Positions 44,166 through 51,906 of a stretch of 62,910 nt of DNA are shown here, one piece after another. Within the stretch, counting starts at the first letter, position 1. Each line of letters begins with the position of its first letter. A program made the translations under genes and the position numbers. The stretch is taken from positions 1 through 62,910 of the forward strand of contig JBFIDG010000001.1 in the NCBI GenBank assembly GCA_041581335.1, read 5' to 3'. This stretch comes from JBFGSX01 sp041581335. Lineage in GTDB: Archaea > Thermoplasmatota > E2 > JACPAO01 > JAHFTW01. Under the pieces are notes generated by a model. The model made no database searches, was not told the DNA's origin, and saw only the letters and a program-made list of their open reading frames with translations.

Positions 44166-44990
44166 GTGGCACTCCACCTGGTCGGCCTCGGCCTGCACGA
44201 CGTGACAGACATCACCGTCAAGGGCCTGCGGCGCGTCCAAGCCGCCGACAAGGTCTACGCGGAGTTCTACACCGCCATCCTTGGCGGCAGCAGCCACGAC
44301 GAGATGGTGGCGTTCCTGGAGACGCCCGTCCAGATCCTCGACCGCGAAGGCGTCGAACGCGGGGGCAAGACCCTGGTCGAAGAGGCCGCCACCCAAGAGA
44401 TCGTCCTGCTCACCGCCGGCGACCCGCTCGCCGCCACGACCCACACCGATCTGATGGTCCGTGCCCGCGCTGCCGGAGTGGCGGTGCACGTCGTCCACGC
44501 CCCCAGCATCTACTCCGCCGCCCCGGGGTTGCTCGGACTGCAGCACTACAAGTTCGGCCGTACGACGACGCTGGTGCGCCCGGAAGCCAACTGGCTGCCT
44601 GAGAGCATGTTCGACGCTGTGCAGGAGAACCACGACGCCGGACTCCACACGCTCGTCCTGCTGGACATCAAGGCCCACGAACCCCGCCCCGAAGGTCGCG
44701 GTGACGACTGGCCCGCCCAGGGCTACTACATGACCGCCGACGAAGGTCTGCGTCTGCTCCTGCAGCTGGCCGAGAAACGGGGCGCCACGTGGTTCGGCGC
44801 CGATGCACAGGTCGGCATCGTCGCCCGCGCCGGCAGCGAACGGCCAGGCATCGTCACGGGCCCCGCCGGCACCCTGGTCCAGAAAGACTTCGGCGCGCCC
44901 CTGCACTGCATCATCATCCCAGGCAAGATGCAGGTCGTCGAAGAAGAGGCGTGGTCCATCCACAGCGTTGAAAGCCCCGCCTCCGACTGA
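44166..44990 (+). CDS. dph5: Diphthine synthase
   Basis: SAM-dependent methylation of the histidine-derived side chain on elongation factor aEF2 during diphthamide formation. 274 residues, GTG start at 44166 (MALHLVGLGLHDVTDITVKG). The family signatures of the tetrapyrrole-methylase fold are present: LVGLGLHD, LLTAGDPLAATTHTDL and HAPSIYSAAPGLLGLQHYKFG. Length and order match archaeal Dph5. It lies divergent to trm5 and is followed after six bases by a zinc-ribbon membrane gene. Confidence 0.97.
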   Translation: MALHLVGLGLHDVTDITVKGLRRVQAADKVYAEFYTAILGGSSHDEMVAFLETPVQILDREGVERGGKTLVEEAATQEIVLLTAGDPLAATTHTDLMVRARAAGVAVHVVHAPSIYSAAPGLLGLQHYKFGRTTTLVRPEANWLPESMFDAVQENHDAGLHTLVLLDIKAHEPRPEGRGDDWPAQGYYMTADEGLRLLLQLAEKRGATWFGADAQVGIVARAGSERPGIVTGPAGTLVQKDFGAPLHCIIIPGKMQVVEEEAWSIHSVESPASD

Positions 44991-44996
44991 CCCCGC

Positions 44997-45365
44997 GTGC
45001 GTCCACGCATCTGGGTCATCCTCGCAGCCGTCGTCCTCGCCCTCGGCTTCGGCTTCACGGGTCGCGCGACCGAGACCAGCGCCCTCGACAGCTTGTCGGG
45101 CCTTGCCTGGCTCGTCGCCATCATCGCAGCCATCTCGCTGCTGCCGTTCTGGTCGAAGGTCCTGCCCAAGATCGAGCCCATGCCCGGTCTGTTCAAGCGC
45201 CCCGCCGAGGGCGAACGCTGGTGTGTGCAGTGCGGCTCGCCCACGGTCAAGCTCGCCGCATGCCACGTTTGCGGCGCAGAACCCAAGTTGCCCAAGCAAA
45301 AGGCCCCCAAGAAGCCCAAGGAAGCGAGCAAAGTGGGCAAGAAGGCGGCCAAAGGCGACACCTAG
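44997..45365 (+). CDS. Zinc-ribbon membrane protein, unknown
   Basis: 122 residues, GTG start, six bases after dph5. Two membrane helices (about 5-22 and 35-55) precede a zinc ribbon (CVQC...CHVCG), and the tail is strongly Lys/Pro-rich. Similar in general plan to the protein at 22739-23290 but with the domains in the opposite order. Confidence 0.7.
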   Translation: MRPRIWVILAAVVLALGFGFTGRATETSALDSLSGLAWLVAIIAAISLLPFWSKVLPKIEPMPGLFKRPAEGERWCVQCGSPTVKLAACHVCGAEPKLPKQKAPKKPKEASKVGKKAAKGDT

Positions 45366-45451
45366 GCGCCCGCAACGGCCGCTATGGGGCGAACCAAACG
45401 CAGCGTCTATGTAGCCCGTGTCTGATTGCTGGGCAGGGATGCAAGGCGCTC

Positions 45452-46435
45452 ATGGAGTTCCTCCAGCGTGATGACCGCAAGGTCCACCTTCTGACCCGAG
45501 GCAATGTGGATGGCATCGTCTCGGCGGCCCTTTTCCTCGCCCAGAACCCGGCCACCAAGGTCAGCTTCGTTCCTTCGGGAGACATGGCTGTCGATGTGCT
45601 GCGCAAGGACATCTCGTCCGAACGCTTCTACCTCGTCGACCTGGGGCTGACGCCCCGCTTCATCAAGACGCTCAACGACAAGGCGAAGACGCAACAACAC
45701 GTCGTCTACCTTGACCACCACCAACAATCAGAGGTGCTCTGGGATGAGCTCGACCCACGCACGGAGGGCGTCATCCACCAAGGCATCAGTGCCGCCGGCA
45801 TCGCCTACGAATACCTGGGCCTCAACGGGGCCCACAAACACTTGGTCGCACTGGCCGACCATGTCGAGTACTGCCCGAGCCGACTCCTGGAAGACACGGC
45901 GCGCGTCGTCGGCCTGCCCCGCATCGAAGAGGAGGCCCGCATGCTGGACCACGCGTGGCGCTTCAAGGTCGAAGACGACCGCTTCCGCCTCACCGCCGCC
46001 CGCCACCTCTCCAAAGGCATCTGGCCCAGCGAGGTCTCCGAGATCAAGGGCCGCTACTTGCAGATGCAGATCGAACAACGCTGGGAGCGCGCCCTGGATC
46101 GGGTCCGCGACCGCGTCGAGATCAAACACAACGTGGCGCTCTTGAAGTTCGGGCGTCACAAGCCCAGCCTGTTCGGCTTTGGGAGTCGGGCCCTCAGTCA
46201 GGTCGCCCGCGACGCCGGTGCCCACGTGGCCTTGATGGTCAACCGGCGCCCAGAGCAGACGGCGCTCAGCATGCGCCGCACAGGCGACGACGATTCACTG
46301 AACCTCGGCGAATTCGTCGCCGAGTTCACGGCGCACCACGGTATCGTGGGAGGGGGCCATCCCCATTCAGCCGGAGCGAAGATCCCGACCAACAAGGTCG
46401 GACAATTCATCAAGGAAGTGATGTGTCTTGCATGA
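45452..46435 (+). CDS. DHH-family phosphoesterase (archaeal RecJ-like)
   Basis: 327 residues. It has the motifs LLTRGNVDGIVSAAL, YLVDLGLTP and VVYLDHHQQS (the DHH box), and a C-terminal DHHA1-type GGGHPHSAGAKIP. The N-terminal Asp motif is reduced to NVDG. Archaeal relatives act as single-strand exonucleases, as partners of the replication CMG complex, or on oligonucleotides; which applies here is open. The ATG at 45452 matches the start of homology. Confidence 0.88.
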   Translation: MEFLQRDDRKVHLLTRGNVDGIVSAALFLAQNPATKVSFVPSGDMAVDVLRKDISSERFYLVDLGLTPRFIKTLNDKAKTQQHVVYLDHHQQSEVLWDELDPRTEGVIHQGISAAGIAYEYLGLNGAHKHLVALADHVEYCPSRLLEDTARVVGLPRIEEEARMLDHAWRFKVEDDRFRLTAARHLSKGIWPSEVSEIKGRYLQMQIEQRWERALDRVRDRVEIKHNVALLKFGRHKPSLFGFGSRALSQVARDAGAHVALMVNRRPEQTALSMRRTGDDDSLNLGEFVAEFTAHHGIVGGGHPHSAGAKIPTNKVGQFIKEVMCLA

Positions 46436-46493
46436 ACCCGAAGAAGACTGGCTGATCGTCGAACACCTGTACATCGGAGCCGCCGCGGCCTGA

Positions 46494-46703
46494 TCAGATC
46501 GGCTGCGCCGCACGTTCGCGGGGCCATAGCGCGAGCACGATGACGATGCCCAGCGGCCCGCCGAACAGCAGGATCGCCGTCAACAGGCCCCATGGTTCAT
46601 GTCGTCCCATCGCAGCGGCATGCCTGACGATGGTCGCGACCAATGCGGCGACGAGGATGATGTAGAGCGCACCCAGCAGAAGCAGCAAGGCTGCCGTGGT
46701 CAT
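46494..46703 (-). CDS. Small two-helix membrane protein, unknown
   Basis: 69 residues with two membrane helices separated by a short basic loop (RHAAAMGRHEPW). Part of three tandem small membrane genes on the minus strand. No family recognised, but the second helix (LLFGGPLGIVIVLALW) resembles that of its upstream neighbour (AGPLGILLAWW). Confidence 0.6.
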   Translation of the reverse strand: MTTAALLLLLGALYIILVAALVATIVRHAAAMGRHEPWGLLTAILLFGGPLGIVIVLALWPRERAAQPI

Positions 46704-46739
46704 GCGGGGTCAGTCGGTGAGGGCTAGAACAGGCTTTGC

Positions 46740-46961
46740 TCAGGCCGGCACGGACGTGGCTTGGCGGGGCCGTCCGGCATACCACCAGGCCAAGAGGATG
46801 CCCAATGGGCCAGCGATGATGGCGAAGGCGACGATCAGCAGGCGTTCGCCGCCGGGGATGCCGTTTTGCCTGGCCCGGTCCAAGAGGCGGTCCAGGATCC
46901 AGAACGCGAAGCCCACGTATAGGGTGAGGACGACGAAGGTCGCGACGAGCTCTCCAGCCAC
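46740..46961 (-). CDS. Small two-helix membrane protein, unknown
   Basis: 73 residues from a GTG at 46961; an ATG at 47027 is possible but adds rare codons and overlaps the upstream gene. It has two helices with the pattern FAIIAGPLGILLAWWYAGR, related to the preceding protein. The pair may be paralogues. Confidence 0.55.
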   Translation of the reverse strand: MAGELVATFVVLTLYVGFAFWILDRLLDRARQNGIPGGERLLIVAFAIIAGPLGILLAWWYAGRPRQATSVPA

Positions 46962-46995
46962 GACGCCTGAGATGCTTCTGTGGGCAAGAACGTTG

Positions 46996-47385
46996 CTACG
47001 CGCCCGACGGGGCGGGCGTCTGCGCATGACGCCACTTGAGCAGCCAAAGCGCCGCCAGCACCATGTTCAGCACCGGCACCGGTGCCGTCACGAGCAGCAT
47101 CCACCAGCGGCTGCGGCCAAGCCGCTTGGCATCGATGCTGACGATGAGGCTCGTCGCCACGACGGGCATGTACAGGTATCGGAACAGCATCTTCGGCAGC
47201 CACGCCCGGTCCTCCGGTCGTACGGACCACGCGAAGACGACGAACATCGCCGCCACGCAGATGGCGAGGATGACAAAAAGTCCCAGCACCAAGCGGTGGC
47301 CAGGGATGGATTGAGGGGGGGAAGCGTCCAGTGCAGCCGCAGCCGCGCTGGGAGAAGTCGCGGCTACCTCGTTGGAGGTAGACAT
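46996..47385 (-). CDS. Small membrane protein, unknown
   Basis: 129 residues with a 30-residue Ala/Ser-rich N-terminus, then three membrane helices. Third of the small membrane genes, located directly downstream of L11 on the same strand. Confidence 0.65.
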   Translation of the reverse strand: MSTSNEVAATSPSAAAAALDASPPQSIPGHRLVLGLFVILAICVAAMFVVFAWSVRPEDRAWLPKMLFRYLYMPVVATSLIVSIDAKRLGRSRWWMLLVTAPVPVLNMVLAALWLLKWRHAQTPAPSGA

Positions 47386-47389
47386 GCGC

Positions 47390-47860
47390 TTAGAACTTGG
47401 AGTCCCAGTCGCCGGCGATGATCTTCTTGGAGACGACGCGGGCGTCCTCTCCTTCGATCGTGATGCCCATGCTGACGCAGGTGCCGACGATCTCGTTGGC
47501 CTTCGTCTTGATGGACGCGCCTTGCAGGTCGTCGAACTTCATCTGGACCAGTTCCTTGACCTGCTCGATGGTCAGGTTGCCGACCATCGTGGTCTTGGCG
47601 TTGCCGCTGCCCGACTTGAGGCCGGCCTTGGTCTTGATGAGTTGGCTGGCCGGCGGGGTGCCGACCTTGATCTCGAACTTCTTCTTGTCGTCGATGATGA
47701 CCTTGACGGGGACCTTCATGCCGGCGTAGGCGGCGGTCTTCTCGTTGATGGCCGCGATGACCTCACCGATGTTGACGCCGGCGGGGCCGAGCGCGGGTCC
47801 AAGGGGCGGGCCGGCCGAGGCCTTGCCGCCGTCGACGACTGCTTCAATAGTTTGTGCCAT
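47390..47860 (-). CDS. rpl11: Ribosomal protein L11
   Basis: Binds the GTPase-associated rRNA of the large subunit. 156 residues from ATG 47860 (MAQTIEAVVDGGKASAGPPL), which gives the canonical L11 N-terminus. The Pro-rich loop PPLGPALGPAGVNIGEV and the C-terminal RNA-binding domain are intact. An SD-like AGGAGA precedes the start. It stands apart from L1/L10/L12, which are not in the window. Confidence 0.97.
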   Translation of the reverse strand: MAQTIEAVVDGGKASAGPPLGPALGPAGVNIGEVIAAINEKTAAYAGMKVPVKVIIDDKKKFEIKVGTPPASQLIKTKAGLKSGSGNAKTTMVGNLTIEQVKELVQMKFDDLQGASIKTKANEIVGTCVSMGITIEGEDARVVSKKIIAGDWDSKF

Positions 47861-48040
47861 GTGGTTGTCTCCTACCCGTCTTGTTCCGGCCGAGGCCGGG
47901 ACTCCCGTGTTAGACGCAGGGCGGAAGGTCGCGAAGCGAGCTTTCGGCCACACGCCAGGGATGGAGGGCAGGTCTGCCGACTCGGAGGTTGTATATCAAG
48001 CGTGGCCCAGCTTTGTTTCCCGTGGAACCCGTCGGCTGGA
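47861..48040 (-). promoter_or_regulatory. L11 upstream region with TTCC-N3-GGAA palindrome
   Basis: 180 bp between two same-strand genes. It holds TTCC-CGT-GGAA at 48017-48027, a member of the palindrome family also found at 11451, 11686 and 13749, and an SD-like AGGAGA near 47870. Nothing else was recognised. Confidence 0.4.
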
Positions 48041-48598
48041 TCAGCTCGGGACGACGCCGGCGCGGATCTTGCTGGCCAGCATGCGGCCGTGGGGGGTCAG
48101 GTCCAGCGCCTTGGTGCGGCCGTGCGGCGTGACCACGATGTAGTTGGCCAGGTACGCGTTGGCCGGCTCGCCGTCCCGCAGGAGGCGGCCAAGGGTCGGG
48201 GCGCTGAGCCCGATGGCGCCGACCAGGTCGGCGGCCAGCACGGAGCGGCCGGACATGCCGCGCTTGGCGACCTCTTGGATGACGCGGTGGGCGCTCTTGA
48301 CGACGCGCAGGTCCAGCTCCTCGGGCTTCTCCCAACCGTTGGCCGTGGCGTCTTCGCGGCGCTCCTCTTCGGGTTGGGCCGCTGTCCGATGGATGGGCCG
48401 CGACAGGGTCTGCAGCTCCTCTTCCTCTGCGTTCTCGATGAGTTCGCGCAACGCGAGCAGCGCCATGCGGCGGGCAGCCTTCGGGGGCACGTCGACGTCA
48501 CCGAAGTCAAGTTCCACATCCACGCGGGCGTGGAGGCCCTTGAGGGGCCAGGCGTTCTCGCCCAGGACTTGCTTACGGTTGAGTTCAAAGACCCGCAT
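48041..48598 (-). CDS. Unknown protein with likely C-terminal winged helix
   Basis: 185 residues. The first 70 form an alpha/beta region (HARVDVELDFGDVDVP), followed by an acidic linker and a C-terminal helix-rich unit (SAHRVIQEVAKRG, LVGAIGLSAPTLGRLLRDG, IVVTPHGRTKALDLTPHGR) with the look of a winged helix. It may regulate transcription or bind RNA. The gene is divergent from the ATPase subunit D gene. Confidence 0.65.
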   Translation of the reverse strand: MRVFELNRKQVLGENAWPLKGLHARVDVELDFGDVDVPPKAARRMALLALRELIENAEEEELQTLSRPIHRTAAQPEEERREDATANGWEKPEELDLRVVKSAHRVIQEVAKRGMSGRSVLAADLVGAIGLSAPTLGRLLRDGEPANAYLANYIVVTPHGRTKALDLTPHGRMLASKIRAGVVPS

Positions 48599-48712
48599 GA
48601 GCGAGCTTTCAAGATGGCGTTCTCAAATGAACGTTGTGGCGGTTGGTGTGGCTGTTCTTCCCCGGGATTGGGCAGATGTGGCGTCTGGGCCACTCCTATA
48701 CGCTGCCTGAAC

Positions 48713-48720
48713 CTTTATCC
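48713..48720 (+). promoter_or_regulatory. CTTTATCC promoter box of atpD
   Basis: Centred about 30 nt upstream of the ATG at 48746, with no SD in between. Confidence 0.45.
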
Positions 48721-48745
48721 ACGACCCCTCTGTCGCGCGAATCGG

Positions 48746-49369
48746 ATGGCGGCCCAAAACGTCACACCCACCCGCAGCGAGCTGATCAACGTCAAGCGAC
48801 GCATCCAGCTCAGCAAGAGTGGCTACAACCTCTTGAAGAAGAAGCGGGATGGCTTGATGTTCGAGATCTTCGAGATCATCGATCGTGTGAAGACCCTCCG
48901 CAACGAGCTCGTCGCGGAATACAAGAAGGCCCAGGAGGCCATCAATTTCGCGTCTGCTGTCGAGGGCGGTCTCACCGTCCGCAGCATCGCCAACACCGTC
49001 AGCCAATCGCCGACGGTGACCCTGCGCGAGCACAACATCATGGGCGTCCGCGTCCCGAAGATCGAGTCTGACCAGGTGCGTCGAGGTCTCACCGAGCGCG
49101 GCTACGGTCTGGTCGGCACGTCGCCTGCCATCGACGAGGCGGTCACCGCCTACGAGGCCTTGGTCGAGAAGATCATCGCCGCGGCCGAACTGGAGACCAG
49201 CATCAAGCGCCTGCTGGACGAGGTCGAGAAGACCAAGCGCCGTGTCAACGCCCTTGAGTTCAAGGTGCTGCCTGACCTGGAAGAGGTCAAGAAATTCATC
49301 GCCTTCCGCTTGGAAGAGATGGAGCGCGAGAGCCTCTTCACGATGAAGAGGATCAAGGCCAAGGATTAG
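48746..49369 (+). CDS. atpD: A-type ATP synthase subunit D
   Basis: Central-stalk subunit of the archaeal A1Ao ATP synthase. 207 residues of long coiled-coil helices: PTRSELINVKRRIQLSKSGY and LLKKKRDGLMFEIFEI at the start, and RVNALEFKVLPDLEEVKKFI near the end, are the family hallmarks. The frame is open far upstream, over the antisense of L11 and its neighbour, but homology begins at 48746. Other subunits are not in the window, so the operon is split in this genome. Confidence 0.96.
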   Translation: MAAQNVTPTRSELINVKRRIQLSKSGYNLLKKKRDGLMFEIFEIIDRVKTLRNELVAEYKKAQEAINFASAVEGGLTVRSIANTVSQSPTVTLREHNIMGVRVPKIESDQVRRGLTERGYGLVGTSPAIDEAVTAYEALVEKIIAAAELETSIKRLLDEVEKTKRRVNALEFKVLPDLEEVKKFIAFRLEEMERESLFTMKRIKAKD

Positions 49370-49370
49370 C

Positions 49371-49562
49371 GTGGCCAAGACGGGCACCGTGACGGTCGCC
49401 GGGAAATCCCTGGCGTGTCACCATTGCGGCCATGCCACGTTCGAAGTGCGGCCGTATTACCTGACCTCCATGCTCTTCGTGGGTGGCGCCGTCGCCGCGA
49501 TGTGCACGGCGTGCCACTTCGTCCACACGTTCCGCCAGCGTGCCGACGTCCAGGTCGGCTGA
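49371..49562 (+). CDS. Small double-CxxC zinc-binding protein with a hydrophobic centre
   Basis: 63 residues, GTG start one base after the atpD stop. It has CHHC and CTAC pairs flanking a hydrophobic stretch (YYLTSMLFVGGAVAAM), so it binds zinc and may touch the membrane. It is likely co-transcribed with atpD. The HXXH-like FVHTF at the end is unexplained. Confidence 0.65.
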   Translation: MAKTGTVTVAGKSLACHHCGHATFEVRPYYLTSMLFVGGAVAAMCTACHFVHTFRQRADVQVG

Positions 49563-49669
49563 GCCCCAAGCATTTCTATTGCTGAAAGCAAAATGATGTT
49601 GGAGGGTCGGGCGTGGCTTCGCCCACCCCTGCGAGCGGGCTATCCGCCACGCCTCGTTCGTACCGTGGC

Positions 49670-50095
49670 ATGCAGATGGAAGCCCTCCTCGACGATGCCG
49701 CCCGCACGGCGCAACGCGCCTTCCGCGAAGAGCTGTGCCGCGTCTGGCGCAAGCAGAATGCAGGCATCGGCGTCCCCGTGCCGGTCTCGTTGGTCGGCCC
49801 GCGCGGCGAGTCGGCGGCCATCGTCATCATGGGGGCGGCGCTGCACCAGGACTTCCGCGCCTCTCATAGCCACCTGGTCACGGATGATCTGGCCCGTGAC
49901 GCGCTGCGGCTCAGCCTGGCGCTCGAACTGCACGGCATCGACGCGGACTTCCCCCTCGACCTGCCGCCTGAGATCGGGGCCGGCCTCACCGCTGGCAGTT
50001 GGTGGGCCCGGCACTGGCCCCTCGTGCCCATGCGCCACCCACCCTTCGTGGTCGGGGGCGTCCTGGTCCAGGTCCTGACCCTGGCCTGGCCCTAG
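49670..50095 (+). CDS. Hypothetical soluble protein
   Basis: 141 residues from ATG 49670. A GTG at 49613 is possible, but a GGGCTATCCG box about 26 nt upstream supports the later start. The protein is alpha/beta with a hydrophobic, Trp-rich C-terminus (WWARHWPLVPMRHPPFVVGG). No family recognised. Confidence 0.6.
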   Translation: MQMEALLDDAARTAQRAFREELCRVWRKQNAGIGVPVPVSLVGPRGESAAIVIMGAALHQDFRASHSHLVTDDLARDALRLSLALELHGIDADFPLDLPPEIGAGLTAGSWWARHWPLVPMRHPPFVVGGVLVQVLTLAWP

Positions 50096-50184
50096 GCCGC
50101 GGCCGCAGGCATGCCGCAGTGCCGTTTCTTCTTCGGCAAGGGCAGCACTTGTTGGATCGTCACCCAGTCGGCATAGGCATCCAT
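50092..50184 (-). CDS. Possible 30-residue small protein
   Basis: An ATG-started frame of 30 codons (begins MDAYADWVTIQQVLPLP) whose stop overlaps the end of the convergent gene. A GGTTATCC box on the minus strand lies about 25 nt upstream, fitting this window's leaderless promoters. The C-terminus is KKKRHCGMPAAAA. Support is only promoter plus reading frame. Confidence 0.3.
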   Translation of the reverse strand: MDAYADWVTIQQVLPLPKKKRHCGMPAAAA

Positions 50185-50321
50185 GCTAGGAAAAACGGTG
50201 CGTGGCGGATAACCTTCGCGACCTGCATCGGACCATTCCCGGGCCACTTGGCCCCATGCCGGTCACACTGTTCCGCCCGTTCTAGCCGACCCCCATGCTG
50301 GGTGGGGGGCCAGTTGCTCCC

Positions 50322-51011
50322 ATGGACCGGCGTCGTGCCATCATGGGCTACTGGAGCGGACTCCTCGCGCTCAGCCTGATGACCGCCTTCGGCCTCGTCC
50401 TTGTCGCGCTGCACGTCATGGCCGCGCAATGGGGGGACGTGCCGTACTACCTGAGCCACTTCAGGCTCTTGCCCTTCGCGTGGCTGTGGCTGGCGGGGCT
50501 CGGGATCTTCGCAGCCGGGGCCGTGGCGCTCAGCCTCGCCATGCAAGCGGCGTTGCCGCCGGGGGGCTGGAGCAAGGCCACATTGGCGTGCGTCTGGAGC
50601 GTCGGGCCCTTGGTGGCCATCGTCGCCATCTTCCCCGCAGCCGCCCCAGGAGCCGTCACGACCTGGGAGGGCCGCGTCCATGAGGTCGCCGCCATCGCCA
50701 TGTTCTGTGCCGTCGGCTTCGCGATGTTGACCTTGTTCCCGGCGCTGCGCTGGGGCTGGCAGGGCCTCGCCTGGGGCAGCCTCCTCGTCGGGTTGACGTT
50801 CTTCGCCATCACCCCTTGGATGGTCAAGGGCTTCATCGAAGGCACTCCGGACGTCGCGATCAGCGAGCGCATCGTGGTCGGACTTCAGGGGGTCTGGTTG
50901 TTCACGCTGGCGGTGTGGAGCCGCTCGGAGACGGCGCCTTTTGTGCTCGCCAATGCGCCACGCACTCTCCCAGCACAGCCCACGCCGTCAACAGGTCAGG
51001 CCACAGACTGA
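50322..51011 (+). CDS. DUF998-like multi-spanning membrane protein
   Basis: 229 residues, starting at ATG 50322 (MDRRRAIMGYWSG), with about six helices. The pattern SWxVGPLVAIVAIFPAA plus VHEVAAIAMFCAVGF resembles DUF998 integral membrane proteins. The function is unknown. The last 110 bp overlap the convergent nep1 gene. Confidence 0.7.
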   Translation: MDRRRAIMGYWSGLLALSLMTAFGLVLVALHVMAAQWGDVPYYLSHFRLLPFAWLWLAGLGIFAAGAVALSLAMQAALPPGGWSKATLACVWSVGPLVAIVAIFPAAAPGAVTTWEGRVHEVAAIAMFCAVGFAMLTLFPALRWGWQGLAWGSLLVGLTFFAITPWMVKGFIEGTPDVAISERIVVGLQGVWLFTLAVWSRSETAPFVLANAPRTLPAQPTPSTGQATD

Positions 51012-51621
51012 CACTCTCGGGGGCGGCCGCCTGCCACGCTTCGGTGAAGGTGCCGTGGGCGAACCCGCCGACGATCAGTGTCAGGTCCTGTTCCGCCTGC
51101 GCGGGGACGTCTTCCAGGGCGATGGCGGGGCCGGCCGGGTCAAGGCGCAGGACCTTGCCGGTGGCGAACTTCTTCAGGACCGCTTCCGGCGTCTGGACCC
51201 CTTCAGACCAAACGAGCGGGTCTTTGTCCTGGCTCTTGCCCTCGGCGAGCACGCGGGCGATGACGCCCTGGAAGCGTGCTTCGCCCCGAGGCAGGCGGGT
51301 CTCGGGCTTGATGCGGATCCACTGCCCATCGCGGGTGTGGATCCCGACCTCGAGGCCACCCAGCTTGTTCAGCGGGGACTCCAGGAGCGTGAGGAGGCAG
51401 TACTGTAGGATGTCGGCGCGGCCACGGCGCTCGCCTTCAGGGAGCTGGTGAAGGGCGGCACGGTGGGCATTGGCATCCAAGAGGAGGCGCGTGGGCTGCT
51501 TGCCGAGCAACTTGGCCTGGTTGCGGACGGAGGGGTGGCCGGCGATGTCGCTGGGCACCAGTTCGACCTCTGCATCGGCAAGAATGACGCGGAGCACAAG
51601 CCGGCGACACGTCGCTCCCAT
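50902..51621 (-). CDS. nep1: 16S rRNA pseudouridine N1-methyltransferase Nep1
   Basis: SPOUT-class methyltransferase modifying a pseudouridine of small-subunit rRNA, needed for ribosome assembly. 239 residues from ATG 51621. Family motifs: LLDANAHRAALHQLPEGERR, GRADILQYCLLTLLESPLNK, VGIHTRDGQWIRIKPETRLP and the SAM-site region LTLIVGGFAHGTF. A tail after LGECVAHWRAQ is extra and overlaps the membrane gene by 110 bp, so the functional end may be near 50950. Confidence 0.93.
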   Translation of the reverse strand: MGATCRRLVLRVILADAEVELVPSDIAGHPSVRNQAKLLGKQPTRLLLDANAHRAALHQLPEGERRGRADILQYCLLTLLESPLNKLGGLEVGIHTRDGQWIRIKPETRLPRGEARFQGVIARVLAEGKSQDKDPLVWSEGVQTPEAVLKKFATGKVLRLDPAGPAIALEDVPAQAEQDLTLIVGGFAHGTFTEAWQAAAPESVSLWPDLLTAWAVLGECVAHWRAQKAPSPSGSTPPA

Positions 51622-51663
51622 TTGAATCAGGACACCTGTGAGGGCGCATCCGGGGGCACACAA

Positions 51664-51673
51664 GGCTTATCGG
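51664..51673 (+). promoter_or_regulatory. GGCTTATCGG promoter box of small membrane gene
   Basis: CTTATC-type box about 30 nt upstream of the ATG at 51699, with no SD. Confidence 0.45.
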
Positions 51674-51698
51674 CCGGTCCGGGCAGGCACGCTTGCGG

Positions 51699-51869
51699 AT
51701 GGCGTTCAGCAAGTTCGACCCACACAAGCCCGAGGAAGATGAGGGCCACGGCATGTCGAGCGATGGCGCGCACCGCCGCGCGATGGTCCTGAAGTATGGC
51801 TGGTGGATCAGCATGGTATACACCGCCGTCGGCTTCGGCTTCATCGCCTATTGGCTCCTTACCGGCTGA
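51699..51869 (+). CDS. 56-residue single-span membrane protein
   Basis: A 56-residue protein starting MAFSKFDPHKPEEDEG, with an acidic/His N-terminus (residues 8-18), a basic patch (HRRAMVLKYGWW) and one C-terminal membrane helix (ISMVYTAVGFGFIAYWLL). The position of its CTTATC box and its consistent third-position GC support a real gene. Size and topology suggest an accessory subunit of a membrane complex, such as the Sec translocon or a respiratory oxidase, but no diagnostic motif confirms either. Confidence 0.65.
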   Translation: MAFSKFDPHKPEEDEGHGMSSDGAHRRAMVLKYGWWISMVYTAVGFGFIAYWLLTG

Positions 51870-51906
51870 GCAAGACCTTTTGGCCTGCCGGGGCCAAGAG
51901 CAGGGC

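Noticed and set aside
47861..48040. L1-type translational operator hairpin before L11
   Set aside because: Only the TTCC-N3-GGAA dyad and an SD were seen; no convincing L1-binding mimic.
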